Below, piece by piece: positions 45,101 through 55,994 of a DNA stretch of 64,000 bases. The position numbers and the translations under genes were made by a program. The notes below the pieces were generated by a model that was given only the letters and a program-made list of their open reading frames with translations, was not told where the DNA came from and did no database searches. The stretch is from Trebouxia sp. TZW2008 (lineage: Eukaryota; Chlorophyta; Trebouxiophyceae; Trebouxiales; Trebouxiaceae), in the NCBI GenBank assembly GCA_002118135.1, contig BDIU01000065.1:248001-312000 (forward strand), given 5' to 3'. How positions within the stretch are numbered: position 1 is the first letter of the stretch; each line of letters opens with the position of its first letter.

Positions 45101-47480
45101 CTGTTGCCTGCTGCCTGACCCTGGACTCGAACTAGCTGCTTCCTGTATACACCAGTTCATGTCTCTGGCAAACCATATCCATTTTGCTTGAAGGCAATAC
45201 AGAGCACATGCCGACAGGCGCTACACGAGGTGCCCAAGCAGGCTGTTGCCTGCTGCCTGACCCTGGACTGAGCCCAGCTGCTTCCTGTACACAGGAAGTG
45301 CATGACTTCAGCAACAAGAGTCCTGCTTGACAATCTTAACGGCCAGGGCACAATGCTCGTCCAGCTAGAGTTGCACGGCCCCCACGCCTGCAGCCACTAG
45401 ACAAGGCGTCTGGGCAGGCTGTTGCCGGGTGCCTGATCCTGACCTCAGCCCAACTGCTTCCTGTACAATGCATATCCTTCCTGTACACAGGTACTGCATA
45501 AGGCTGGCAGAGGCTGTCCTTGCTGCTGAGAGGCAGAGCGTAACACTGGCAAGGGGTACTCTCTCTGGAAACAGGCAGTGCAGAATGCTGGCAAAAAGTG
45601 TTCTTTCTGTGAAATGGCAGTGCATCACACTGGCAAAGGAAGTCTTTTCTGCGCAAAGCAGCACAAAATGAGTGCCGGCAAAAGACGTCTGTTCTAGGCA
45701 AAGCCAGTTGTTGACTTTGGTAAGGGATGTTTGTTTAGGTGAGTGGCAGCAGAACACTGGCAGAAGTTGACCGTTGCAATGGGCATTGTACAATGCAGGG
45801 ATGAATTCAACACGTCTACACCATGGCTTGGCTACTTCTGAATTGACGGCATAGTGGGCTGCATTGTGAAACAGAGTACTGCATGTCTGACCAGCAACAG
45901 AGGCATAAGCCTTGGAAGTGCTGATGCCATAGTCATATGTAAGCAAATCAGGCAATGAAGGATCTTGACCATGTTAAGTAACTTCTAGGTGTGCCAATTG
46001 ACTGGCTCATCATAATTGAGAAGCAGGTCACTAAGTATGTTCACTAAACGATGGCATGCTTGCTGCTTGACGGTTGCTGCTATTGTAACAGAGCAAGCAG
46101 AGCCAAGCATGCAGCCAAAAATTTTGTGCAGTCAACAGCAGCATGTCGATGACGTCTAACAGCTGCATTGACATGCGAAGCAATGCACCCAACTGCAGAC
46201 TAGATATATTGTTGCATGGAGAAAAGGCATGGGACAGCTGGAAACTCACCCTTACAGCTTGCTCAGCACTGATCTTGCGCTTGTCTTTAGCCCAGGCGCA
46301 CTTGAGAATGGTCTTCATTGGCATTGTCTTGACATCTATGGGCTGCTCAGCCAAGGGTACTTTGGGCTGTTTCGGTGCAGCACCTGTTCCCTTGCCCAAA
46401 CCTGCAATGCGAGTGACATCAGCATGCTTGTGTGTTGTGATGCCACATAGAGACAAATGTGACATCAGACAAAGACAATCGCAGACTGGAGACCACACAT
46501 ACAGGAAACAGCGGCACAAGGATGGCTGTAAGCTTACAGCAACAAGTAGGCAACTTCTGCTGAACGGATCATGGCTTGTAACTACAGCTATGCGAGGCTT
46601 AGCATGCAAATGTAAGCAATGACATCAGCGCATAGTGCCAGGCATTGTACCTTTGCGCTTTTTGGCTTTTGTCATTGGGCCAGTGCTGGGACCAGCTTCA
46701 TCAGGTTCACCAGCTGCATCTTCAGCAGCATTTGTGTCAGTTGCCAAAGCTAGAGCGCCTTCCTGATTTGCATCTGGAGCCTGCTGGCTTGGCTCTGCTG
46801 CTGCAGCAGGCTCTGCTGCTTTACGCTTGCCAAGGGATGGCTTGAATTTGCGCCCCTGTTGAGCGGGGAGATATCAGCAAGCATGCCTGATGACAAGTTT
46901 GTGTGCGACAGTGCATCAGTACCGCAGGCAGCACAGCAAAAGCATGGTTCTCATTGGCTCACCGCATTGCTGGGCTTCTGAGCAAGTACAGCCTCTGCAG
47001 TTGGCGCTGCTACAGCCTCAGCCTGAGAAGAAGCTTTGTCTGTTTGTTCTGCAGCCTGAAGGTCTGCATTGTTGCCTGTCTCACGGTCGACAGCTGCAGG
47101 CTCCTGCTGAACTGCCTCTGGGGCCCCTGCTCTCAAAACATGAACAAATCACTGGGTTTGGCTTGCCGCAAAGCTCTTTGCCAAGCTTGCTCGCTTACAC
47201 GGCAAACCAAGACTTGCAGCTGCGCGAACAACAAACGCACCTGCAGGCTGTAAAGTTGGAGCCTCGACAGGCTCAGTCTCTTCGCGGGGTTCCGCAGGCT
47301 TGACTTGCGCCTTTGGTCTCTGCAACTCGAACGAATATCAGGCACAAGTGTGCAGCCTATTCGGCTTGGAGCATGCCACGGGCTACTTACAGCTCGAGCA
47401 GCAGGGCCAAATCTTGGCTTGGCTTTCTTTTCGGTCGCTTTGCTCTGAGTTGTTTCAAGCTTTGATATGTCAAAATTCAT
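42119..47480 (-). CDS. BDP1: Transcription factor TFIIIB subunit B'' (BDP1)
   Basis: Nine exons (47391-47480, 47241-47319, 46963-47126, 46651-46855, 46256-46401, 44733-44999, 43669-43839, 43104-43163, 42119-42493) give 518 residues. BDP1 with TBP and BRF1 recruits RNA polymerase III to tRNA and 5S genes. The diagnostic region is the extended SANT domain, split by an intron: SSRWSAEETEEFYA joined to LAIWGTNFNYVATRI, then RSRRQVKLKFNKEEKLHPKK and IDRALKG, about residues 301-373. Upstream are a conserved acidic VINSMTYMKREA linker, Ala/Glu/Pro-rich stretches and basic clusters; downstream is a Gln/Ala/Pro-rich tail. The start gives MNFDISKLETTQSKATEKKA. Animal BDP1 is much longer because of C-terminal repeats; this one is near the yeast size. 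Exon edges on both sides of exon 6 are tandemly duplicated in the flanking introns. Confidence 0.94.
42655..42785. repeat. Tandem intronic duplication, about 67-bp unit
   Basis: Two copies of a unit containing CTGCTGAGCCAAGAAACT lie at about 42660-42720 and 42727-42785, within the last intron of BDP1. They are about 85 percent alike by eye. Confidence 0.8.
42955..43036 (-). repeat. Dispersed element, copy 2
   Basis: CAGGCTCAGCAGGCCCAGCT followed by TTGTACATACTTGAGCAGTC matches the CNOT3-intron copy at 58160-58242 in the same orientation and the TRM13-intron copy at 18290-18378 in reverse complement. It lies in the last BDP1 intron. Confidence 0.8.
44468..44815. repeat. Duplicated 3' edge and donor of BDP1 exon 6 (SANT start)
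   Basis: The end of exon 6 encoding the SANT start (about 44725-44812) is copied at about 44487-44575 in the following intron. Shared sequence includes CACTCACTGCATAGAACTCC and CAGTCTCCTCAGC. The copy keeps the donor but carries changes in the coding part. Flanking intron words (AGCAGCTTGCTGCTGA-like) recur near 44155 and 44390, so the array may be longer. Confidence 0.88.
44955..45480. repeat. Four copies of the 5' edge of BDP1 exon 6
   Basis: On the minus strand the acceptor TGTACAG and the exon start GAAGCRGCTGGGCT through CCTGAC-type sequence occur at about 44955-45005 (true exon), 45097-45148, 45237-45290 and 45414-45470. Spacing is about 140 to 177 bp. The three upstream copies are intronic. 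Confidence 0.88.
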
Positions 47481-48404
47481 GCTGCGAGTTTGCCTTGAGC
47501 CAAGCTTCTTCTGACGCCTTGTGGCAGGCTAAATGTGAGTGTGGCACAGCGACTGCACAGTAAATGTCTCGAAAAGTCGCGTGGAAGGCAGTTGTTCTTC
47601 GCATGCAATTGCGCACTCAGAGGGTGCTCGCACAGAGTGCTGGGGATGCAACAGAATCCCATGCAAAACGGTATCATGTTGCAAGACAGTACAGGCTGCT
47701 GTACTTGCTTCACTACTGTCCTATGCTGTGAGTGCATGTGGGGTACAAACTGTACACAAGCGCATAGTACAACATATGTACTAGTGCTGACTCAGACACA
47801 AACTCTACAATTTGATTGCATGTGGCATGCATGATGGAGTCCACGCATTAGTAAATCAGTATGGAGTGGCCATGGTACAGTGTAAAAGCCATGTTGATGT
47901 CCAAACGAGGTAATGGAAGTCAGTCAGCTATTGTCATACAGTGTCTTCTCTGACATACACCCTAATTGCAAATTCAGTACTGATCAGTTGAAACTGGTTG
48001 TGTTTGTCACTGTGACTCAGTCTGGTTTGTAAACCGCCTTCTGCAGCTGGATTTGTCGCTTCACTGCTCGGAAAACCATGGCCTCATGCACCTTCAAGAC
48101 TGCTTGACTGGCATGATCAAGTCAAAAAGTTGTCTTGCTTGTTCCTCAGCCAGGCATACATAAGGCTGAGCTTGCCCTAGTTTCGCTTACTTAGGTTGTC
48201 TGGATGAACGCTGTGCTGGCGACTGTTATCAATGTAGCTGCCATGCTGGTGTCGCAGGAGGATTGATAGCCTGTGCTGTGCTGTGCTGTCACTTGAGACT
48301 CTGTAGATGCCAAAGGCATGGGGCAGCAAATCCAATGTAAGGCATGAAGGCAACAGCAACGCAGCTTCATAAGCCCTCTCAGCTACCCATACTCTGAAAG
48401 TCAT
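47481..48404. other. Intergenic region BDP1-CNX6
   Basis: These 924 bp lie between the BDP1 start and the stop of the molybdopterin synthase gene, both on the minus strand. No coding exon with family similarity and no RNA gene is evident. Confidence 0.5.
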
Positions 48405-49181
48405 TCAACCCTTCTGCAGCAGTGCCCTGGACTCTGCATTCTCTTTCCAGACCTTGCCTCCTTCATAGACTTCCTTTTTCCAGATTGGTGCCTTGGCTTT
48501 CAATTCATCTATCAACCACGCAGTTGCCTGAGTAGCAGAGCACATTGGTGCATTGCACGCACAGAAGTATAGTGATTGCTTAAGGTCGTTTGCAACAGGT
48601 ACAAGGCAAGTTGTCATGCAGCCAGACTTCACAGTCGGCAGGGCAGTTGCATACAATCGGGCAGCAAGTGGGTGATCACCTGAAGTGCATCTTTCCTATG
48701 TGTTGAGCTCACAACAACGATGACACTTGTTTCACCAACTGGACAAGTCCCTGTTCTATGAGCAACAGCAAGCTTGGTCAGGGACCATTTGTCACTGGCT
48801 TGAAGGCATAAATCCTGGGACATAAAGAGGACTTCAGTGAAGTGCCACAATGCATGACCAGATGCAGGTCCCACAGCGGTACATTGTCGTTCATACGATT
48901 TGAGGCAGTCAAGAGCAGCCATTCATGCCAAGTATGGCCAGGAGATCACTGCACTCACTGCAGAGGATGGCAGGCGTGCTTCTGACCTTCAGGACCTTCT
49001 CTGCCATCTCCTTGTAAGCTTCGTATTCCAGCTGTATCACCTTCTTGCCGTCGAAGACGTTCCTGGTCACCCCGCTAAAGGTCGATACTGCTCCAGCACC
49101 GTCGTCTTGTACATACTCGATGTACTCGGAGAGCTGCAATACATCAGCTGTCACCCTCACAAGAATGTCTGGATCAGGCAT
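48405..49181 (-). CDS. CNX6: Molybdopterin synthase large (catalytic) subunit, MoaE/MOCS2B/CNX6
   Basis: Three exons (48987-49181, 48680-48814, 48405-48527) encode 150 residues, the normal family length. The enzyme converts precursor Z (cPMP) to molybdopterin, taking sulfur from the thiocarboxylated small subunit (MoaD/CNX7); in eukaryotes this is a cytosolic step. Seen: GAGAVSTFSGVTRN near the N-terminus, YEAYKEMAEKVL, AVAHRTGTCPVGETSV, and IDELKAKAPIWKKEVY, whose lysines correspond to the active-site lysines of MoaE. The ATG at 49181 (MPDPDILV) fits family N-termini. No partner gene for molybdenum cofactor synthesis is nearby. The gene diverges from kinase 2. Confidence 0.96.
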
Positions 49182-50067
49182 CGCTCGCAATCAAGGTTGC
49201 GTACTACCGACACGATTCATATCTCGGGCCGTCATCACCGACATCCGTAGCCATGTGTTTTCAGCGCTATCTGATGCCAGTCTGGGTCTGTTTGGCAAGG
49301 ATGACGTGGCTCCGAAACCAAATGTATGAATTTGTTTTTTTCGAATCTGTCCTGACAAACGATCTCGTGCCAATGCATACATGAGCCAAATGGCTGCCCG
49401 ACCTCCACAAGTTCTACATTCTGCGACCGTTATCAAGGCTTTCATAGGTCCTCAGCTATCGCCTGAGGGATCCTTGAAATTTGCTTTGTTGCCTTGCAAC
49501 TGTACAGTTGGACGAGTCATGCGGCAGCTTACACCATGCGCCAGTTTGCCACACGCGCTCAGGTTCACCTTCGATTCTCTCGTAAAAGTCTAGCTTCGAA
49601 AGCAGGACATACCGCTAGCTCAGCTGACAAAGCGAGCCATTCCCGTCGCTTCACGCGCTCAATCATCAATTTTTTCGGGCAATGACCTGTGTAATGACTC
49701 TGTTGAAAGCAGATTCAGCAAGCATTTGTCACGTCATGGCGGCAAATCCTCCTACGCGCGTAAGACTGGCCCCCCAAGCTGGAAAGATGCGACTACTACT
49801 GCAGCTTCTCAGGTGCCACCTAGGCGAGCCTTGAGCTTCAAGGTTGGATCAGTCTGCGAAGCTGCAAAACGTGACAAGCATCGCCCGTGACGATTCCATT
49901 ACCGCTTACTGATCTTGTCAATTTGCATCTGCGCATCAACATTGCAAAGTTCCGTGCACCCGTAGCTCGTACTGTCTGCGCAGGCAGCAATGTCGGCCCG
50001 AATGCAACTGCTTGGCACCTGATCACCCGTCGTTGCCGCTTGACCAGCGACCTCCCGTCTCAAAACC
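49182..50067. other. Divergent region CNX6 / kinase 2
   Basis: These 886 bp separate the start codons of two divergent genes. I see no exon that joins either gene in phase, and no RNA gene. It should hold both promoters. Confidence 0.5.
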
Positions 50068-52582
50068 ATGGGGACCTCGCTCACGAAGGCTAAAGACAAC
50101 AAAGTGGGTGAGGGCACCTTTGCTACAGTTTGCGTGGTGGCGGACAAGACTGAACCCGGGCATGCATACGCGCTTAAGCGGCTCAAACGAAACAGCAGCG
50201 TCGAAGATGAGAAGCTTTTCAACAAGGAGATCGACGTTCTTGGATCGATGGACCACGGGTATGCTGCACATCGCTGCGCTGCTGCTGTCCACACCTGAAT
50301 GCTGCTGTGCAGGGCATTCGCACGTGGCGCTCACTGTCGTTGCAGAAGCTGCGTGAAACCTTTTGTCTTGATGTTGCCAATATGTAACCATTTGCAACAA
50401 TTTCAGGAACATCGTGGCATTCAAAGGCACTGGAATGCTGGATGAGTCCCAGTATCTGATGCAAGAATACATTGCTGGAGGTGTGGCTTTTCGAAGCATC
50501 ATTATGTATGAGATTACTGTGCAGTCTCTGTGTCTTGCCCAATTGCAAGGTCACTGATGCTTCATGAAAGTCTGAGCCCTGCCTACCAGCGCTTGACAAG
50601 CACAAGTGAGCTGAGTTGCAGGCACCGTCCGGCAGGTGATACTCAAACAGATGGCTCGGCCTATGAAGAGGATTTACACTGATGTTGATTGCCTGCGCTG
50701 GAGCATGGATGTGGCAAGGGCGCTCGTCTACTTGCACTCAGGCATTGCTGGCAACATGATCTTGCACCGTGACATCAACCCAGACAACATCATGCTCACA
50801 TCTCAAGACCCTCACCGCTCAGCTGCCAAGCTTGTGGACTTTGGCTTGCATACCAGCATTGCCAAAGCAGAGGAATGTGCGCCTGACGGTATGTGGCTCC
50901 TTCCTGCTGCTGCTGCTGCTAACATTGCCGTCGCTGCTGCTGCTGCTGCTGCTGTATGTGCGCTCCTGATTAGCAGTCAATCCACCGTCTGCAGGGGAGC
51001 ATGTTGATTCTGTATGGCATGCGAATCTGCACTCGTGCCTTCCAACAGTGTGGTGCTGCATGCAGGCTTGCTGCCATGCTTGCAAGACATCAAAGGCGTG
51101 CCCAAGACTGAGATGCTGTACACACTGACCGGCATGACAGGCTCCCTCATGTACATGGCGCCAGAGGTACCGCTCTGTCTTCAGCCAAATGGGTGTATAA
51201 TGAGTCCTTCTATAGATAACAAACCACTGATGTTTTGCGCACTAATGAGTTTGCGCAGTGTGAGAAATCAGCAGCTCCCCATCAACCTGGCATACTTTTA
51301 GCTCAATAAACATGTGAAGTTCTGACAACTTGGCTATAGCTTCTGCCTCATCTGTTCTAGGCCCTGCGATGAAACATGTCACAGTGCCTTGAGCTGTCCA
51401 AGTGCTTGATGCAATACTCTGCATCACATGCCCTATCAGACTAATTGTTGAAAATAAACTGAACAACCAAAAAATGGTTCTGCACAAGAGGAAATGGTGA
51501 CTTTGGCAAATTCTCAAGTGATAACGGTTTGAGCGACTGCAAATTACTCTTGCGTCCACGCAACTGTATTCTCAATGAGCTCGCAATCTTTGCAGGTCCT
51601 GCTGGGGAAGCAGTACAATGAGAAAGCAGACATCTTTGCCCTGGGAATGATCATGTATGAGCTGTTCAGCAACAACCTCAGGCTGCTCCAAGTGTGCGTC
51701 CAAAGAAATCATCAGAGAACCATTTTGAGGCATGCACACAAGATGGCCAAAGGAGAGAGGCCTGTGATCCCTGTGTAAGTGTGCCTGCTGCTCTTCACTT
51801 TGGGTACCAGAGCAGGTGGACATGTGTTCAGCATGGTTGCTTGATGCCTTGGGGCATTGTCCTGACATCCTGAAGTAGTTTGAGGTCTTGTGGCTGAAGT
51901 GTAGTAACTGGCGTCAAGGTCCGTGAGTGGTACTCAACAAGAACAACTTGGTGATGGCAAGCTCTGTCTGTCTACTTTGGTGCTAATGGCTTCATATATA
52001 CTGTGTTTTGCTTGAGAATCTTTCACTTATATCACCTCGACTGAGGCTGTTCTGTTTCTGCTGCTGCATTGACATGCCACAAGAGCTTGCCAACGTTGTC
52101 GAGGCCTCTTGGCACCAGTGAACTGAGGCTGCTGTACATTTGTTTGTGCTGCTGCAATGACATGCGACAGAAGCTCAGCAACATTTTTGCATTTGGTTTG
52201 CGCATAGCATAGCCCAGACTTGAGCTATTTGAGTCAACTGAATCCGCTGTGTTTCTGCTGCTGCAGTGACAGCTTGCTCACATCATTGAGGCCTGTTGGA
52301 ACCAGCAGTCCAGCCGCAGACCACCTGCCACATATGTTGTTCGCTTGTTGCAGTCAATGTCATTTGAGGCTGCTGTGTTTCTGCTGCTGCAGTGACATGC
52401 CACAAGAGCTTGCCAATATCATTGAGGCCTGTTGGCACCAGCAGTCCAGCCGCAGACCAAGTGCCTCAGCTTTGTTGGCATCTTTGGAACACCTGTATGC
52501 CACAGGCATCCTGCAAGAAGTAGATGAGCGCAGGAGCCAGCCAGGCTGTGCAGGCCTGTTCACCAGGAAGCGTATGCACTGA
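50068..52582 (+). CDS. Protein kinase (326 residues)
   Basis: Six exons (50068-50258, 50407-50480, 50622-50888, 51087-51166, 51596-51774, 52393-52582) form one frame. The protein is essentially a bare kinase domain. Seen: glycine loop GEGTFATV at about residue 14; YALKRLKR with the VAIK lysine; an acidic helix (EKLFNKEIDVL); the hinge MQEYIAG; catalytic loop HRDINPDN (usual Lys replaced by Asn); DFG in VDFGLHT; APE in GSLMYMAPE; DIFALGMIMYELF; and CWHQQSSRRPSA of subdomain XI. The HRDI-P-NIML style and the C-terminal RRPSA arginine fit TKL/plant-type kinases, but the class is not certain and no substrate can be named. The missing catalytic-loop Lys may lower activity. The last exon has three decayed copies just upstream. 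Confidence 0.9.
50908..50956. repeat. (GCT)n triplet tracts
   Basis: Two GCT-rich runs at about 50908-50922 and 50932-50954 lie in intron 3 of the kinase gene. Confidence 0.8.
52045..52450. repeat. Four copies of the 5' edge of the last kinase exon
   Basis: Copies of the unit TTTCTGCTGCTGCAGTGACA and its following coding bases start at about 52050, 52145, 52250 and 52375. The last is the true exon (acceptor at 52391-52392). In the first two copies the acceptor AG is mutated (CTGCATTGAC, CTGCAATGAC). The third keeps AG and matches the exon as far as the GCAGACCA region. All extra copies are intronic. Confidence 0.9.
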
Positions 52583-53850
52583 GCCTCATACTCACCAGAA
52601 ATTGAGTGTACTAAAACTGGACATGCACTGATCATCAGTCAACAGGGCATGGCACCACATCTTGGCCCTTAGAGCTATGGCTTATCTTTGATTGCGTGTC
52701 ACGTGGTGCAAAAATGCTCATGCAGACAGCAGCCAACAGGTTGGTAATGATTCACAAGAGGCAGCATGAATTCAATTTCAGAATGCGTTAACCCTCAAGA
52801 TGACTACAGTGGATGCACTGATCAGGCTCAGTTTGTGAGTTATGGCAGCATGATGCAGTCCTTAAATCTATGGCTTAGATTTGATTGTGTGTCGTGTGTT
52901 GCAATAGACCTCATGCAAGCAACAGCTAAAAGGTTGGTAACGATTCGCAAGAGGCAGGGTGAGTGGAAGCTAGTTGCTGTTTGCCATGCAGCATGAGTAA
53001 CATCAGCAGGTACAGAAGCAAGCAATAGCATGAAGATTACTCAAGATTCAAGTCAGATCCATTTGCCACTCTGGCGCCAGCTTAAAGATAAGATCATTCC
53101 ATGGGGTGAACAGCTTCAAGTCATGCATGTAGATTGGCTGCACTCATGTGTTTTTGCATTGTCCCTGGTACCCAATCTTTGGCTGCTTCTGGCAGGTGGC
53201 TGAGATGATGCCTATTGGCAGAACCTGTACGTGTCTTGTCTTGCAATGGCTTTTACACATGCAGGGCTTGTCTGTGTGTCACAATATGATTTAGCATAAA
53301 ACCCTTTTGCGTATTCAAATTTGATTTCAAGGCGCAGGCTGTGTATTCAAGTATCAGATTTGGATGGGCTGCAATGTCGACATGCCGTTGTGCAGTAACG
53401 CGTTTGATGGTAGTTTGCGATGCAGCATCAAGCTCTCTAACAGAGGCTTGCATTTTTCATGTACAGCTTAGACGTGGGTTGCCGTCGGGAAATATTGAGC
53501 TCAAAGCTACAGGTGCAAGAGGTGAAAACGCAGTGTCTTGCCTTCAAAATCATTGTGCACTTCTGTCCAGTGACGTCTTGCGGTTTAATGCATAGCGCAG
53601 CACTTGCGAAAATAATGAGATCCTGGGACTCATGTTTGTCCTGTCGAAATGGTGCAAGTTGGGTGCATGACTTATCCGGCCATGCCAGCTTCTGTAATAA
53701 AACTGAGCAATGACTTTACAACGCTTACATCTCAACTGCAACAAAAGGACCATTGCAGAAGGGGTGCTGTATGCATGGCCTATACATCACACACAAGAGG
53801 CACAACACGGCAAAGCAACAGCGTAAGTCAACAAGCTTGTCCAGCATATT
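52583..53850. other. Convergent intergenic region kinase 2 / CNOT3
   Basis: About 1.27 kb lie between two convergent stop codons. It holds the tandem duplication listed at 52600-52965. The remainder shows no exon or RNA gene. Confidence 0.5.
52600..52965. repeat. Tandem duplication of about 190 bp in the kinase 3' flank
   Basis: Segments at about 52624-52766 and 52814-52960 align, sharing GCACTGATCA, CTATGGCTTA-TTTGATTG, GTTGGTAA-GATTC and CAAGAGGCAG. They are diverged and carry small indels. No coding role is apparent. Confidence 0.8.
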
Positions 53851-55959
53851 TTACACTTGAAGCTCGTCTTCGAGAGCATCGTACTTGAATGTGAAATCCT
53901 GTTTCAGACGGTAGCACCAGCCTGACTGCATGTCGTCATGCATTATGTTGTAGTCAAAGTATACATACGTTCCCTGCTCAAACTCTTCATTGGCAAATTT
54001 TGGCTCCTCATGCCGCTGCAGGAATACATTCTGTCAGCAATTTGCAAATGTGATCATGCATGAGCACAATGCTCGAGGTTTGCAGACATATGTAGTCAAT
54101 CACACATGCCTGCAGCTGTGATCAACTTGCTTGCGGATACTGTCACAGGCCTGCACGGATGTGGACACAAGCACAGCTTGTATAGTGTACTGCATGCATG
54201 TCATGCATCAAGACAAGCACAGCGACTCCTGTTACAATCCTGGTCTGACTTTTTGCACAAAGGCTCCCATTATGACACCTCAAAGCGTGGACTTTGCTTT
54301 TTCGTTTCTTTCACTGACACACACATACAGCCAGAACAGAGATTCTGACAGCTGTGAACACACAGCTGACATAGCACACACCCGGTGTCCTCAGCATTTG
54401 ATGATGCAAGTGTGTTACCTGGAACCACGCTCCATGCTGTTTGTGATACCGCCATGATTGCCGTTTCAGCTCTCTCGCTGCCAGGTACTGCTGATGCGTG
54501 CCAGGCATGTAGTAGAAGGCAAAGAACAGCGCCTCTGTGTCCAGCTTCTCAAAGAGAGCAGGGTTGTCCAGCACAGGCAGCTTGGTCTGAGGGTAGGATG
54601 CAGGGACGCCACCAGGCGGCAGCCGCATGCGCACCGGGTTGTTGGACCAGTGTGAATCAATCGGCTGCGGTACTGACCGACTGCAAGCCAATCACAGGGT
54701 CACAAAATGGTTATGGTGGGTGAATTGACTCCCACACTGCCTGACTGCAAGCCATTGACACTGGACAAAAAGGGAAGCTTTATCAAGGGTAGGATGCCAG
54801 AACACCATTAGGCGGCAGCCGCATGCGCACTGCGTTGTCAGACCAGTGTGAGTCAATAGGCTGGGGTACTGACCGACTGCAAGTCAACACAAGAAGTATA
54901 TGGACCCGAGACAACAAAGACATGTCAGCAATGCACATCGGAACAGTCAGGCTTAGTTGATGCAGCTGCAAGGGACATACTCTACATGACCACAATAAGT
55001 ACAAGGGAAGTACACACACTCCACATCCAAAACGCACAGCTGCTTGAAACTATACAACAGGCAAGTGGAGCCGCGCACTGTCATGCCAGTAAAGACTTGC
55101 TGTGAGGCTGAAAAGGGATTTCTGGTGAGTAGAAACTGGTACATTTGGAAAACCTGAGAACTGGGGGCGTTTGGTGAGATCAGTACGGCACAAAGGCAGC
55201 CCACCTGGCGCATGCCTGCAGCATTGCTAGGTTGGCAGCAGGCGACAAATGCTCAATGCTACCAATGTGCGGACTGGGACTCCTGTTAGCCCCGTCCTGC
55301 CGCGAGTGGTTTGACATGTTGTCACTGGTGACAGCCTTGAGCTCAGCCATGTTGCTGAGGCCACCAGCAGCAGCTGCATCAAATGCATCGCTAGCCTTTT
55401 GTGACATCTCTGCTGGGTTTTGGGGGCTGGGAGGGGGGTCAGGCTGGCGCCCCTGGGGGGCGGCCTGGGATGTGTCTGCTGTCCTTCCCAGCATGTACCC
55501 TAGCGCACCTGGAATTGCGAAAAACGAGCCTTGTAAGCATAGATGTTGTAGGTTCATCAAGCGGTGAGAGCAAATGCATACAGGCAGGAAGCTGTCTGCT
55601 GTCCTGCCCAGCATGTACCAAGCACACCTAGGATTTGTACATAAGGAGTTCAAGAAGTGCCGGTGCAGTAATGACTGTGCTGGTGGGCAATTCTTGCAGA
55701 CGTCTGGCACAGGCACTTCACACCTAAACTTCTGATGGAGAGCTCATAGATGCTGTCTTTTGACTTCCTTGAGATCTTGACCTAACCACGCATTGCCAAT
55801 CCACAGGGACGGGCCCAAGCATGACTATCAACAGACATTGCCATGATGAAGCCATAGCCACACTACGTTGCCAAGAAAGCTTGCAAAGCCATGCTGTCGA
55901 TACATGCAGTCACAATGAAGATGAACATATTTGGCACATACACCAACTTGCCCTGGCTG

Positions 55960-55994
<35 letters not shown>

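Noticed and set aside
45365..45955. Longest minus-strand open frame in BDP1 intron 5
   Set aside because: It covers one of the decayed exon copies and imperfect internal repeats; it does not join BDP1 exons in phase and has no recognisable domain.
49191..49445. Minus-strand open frame just upstream of CNX6 as an N-terminal extension
   Set aside because: CNX6 is complete at family length from the ATG at 49181, and this frame has no recognisable targeting peptide or join in phase.
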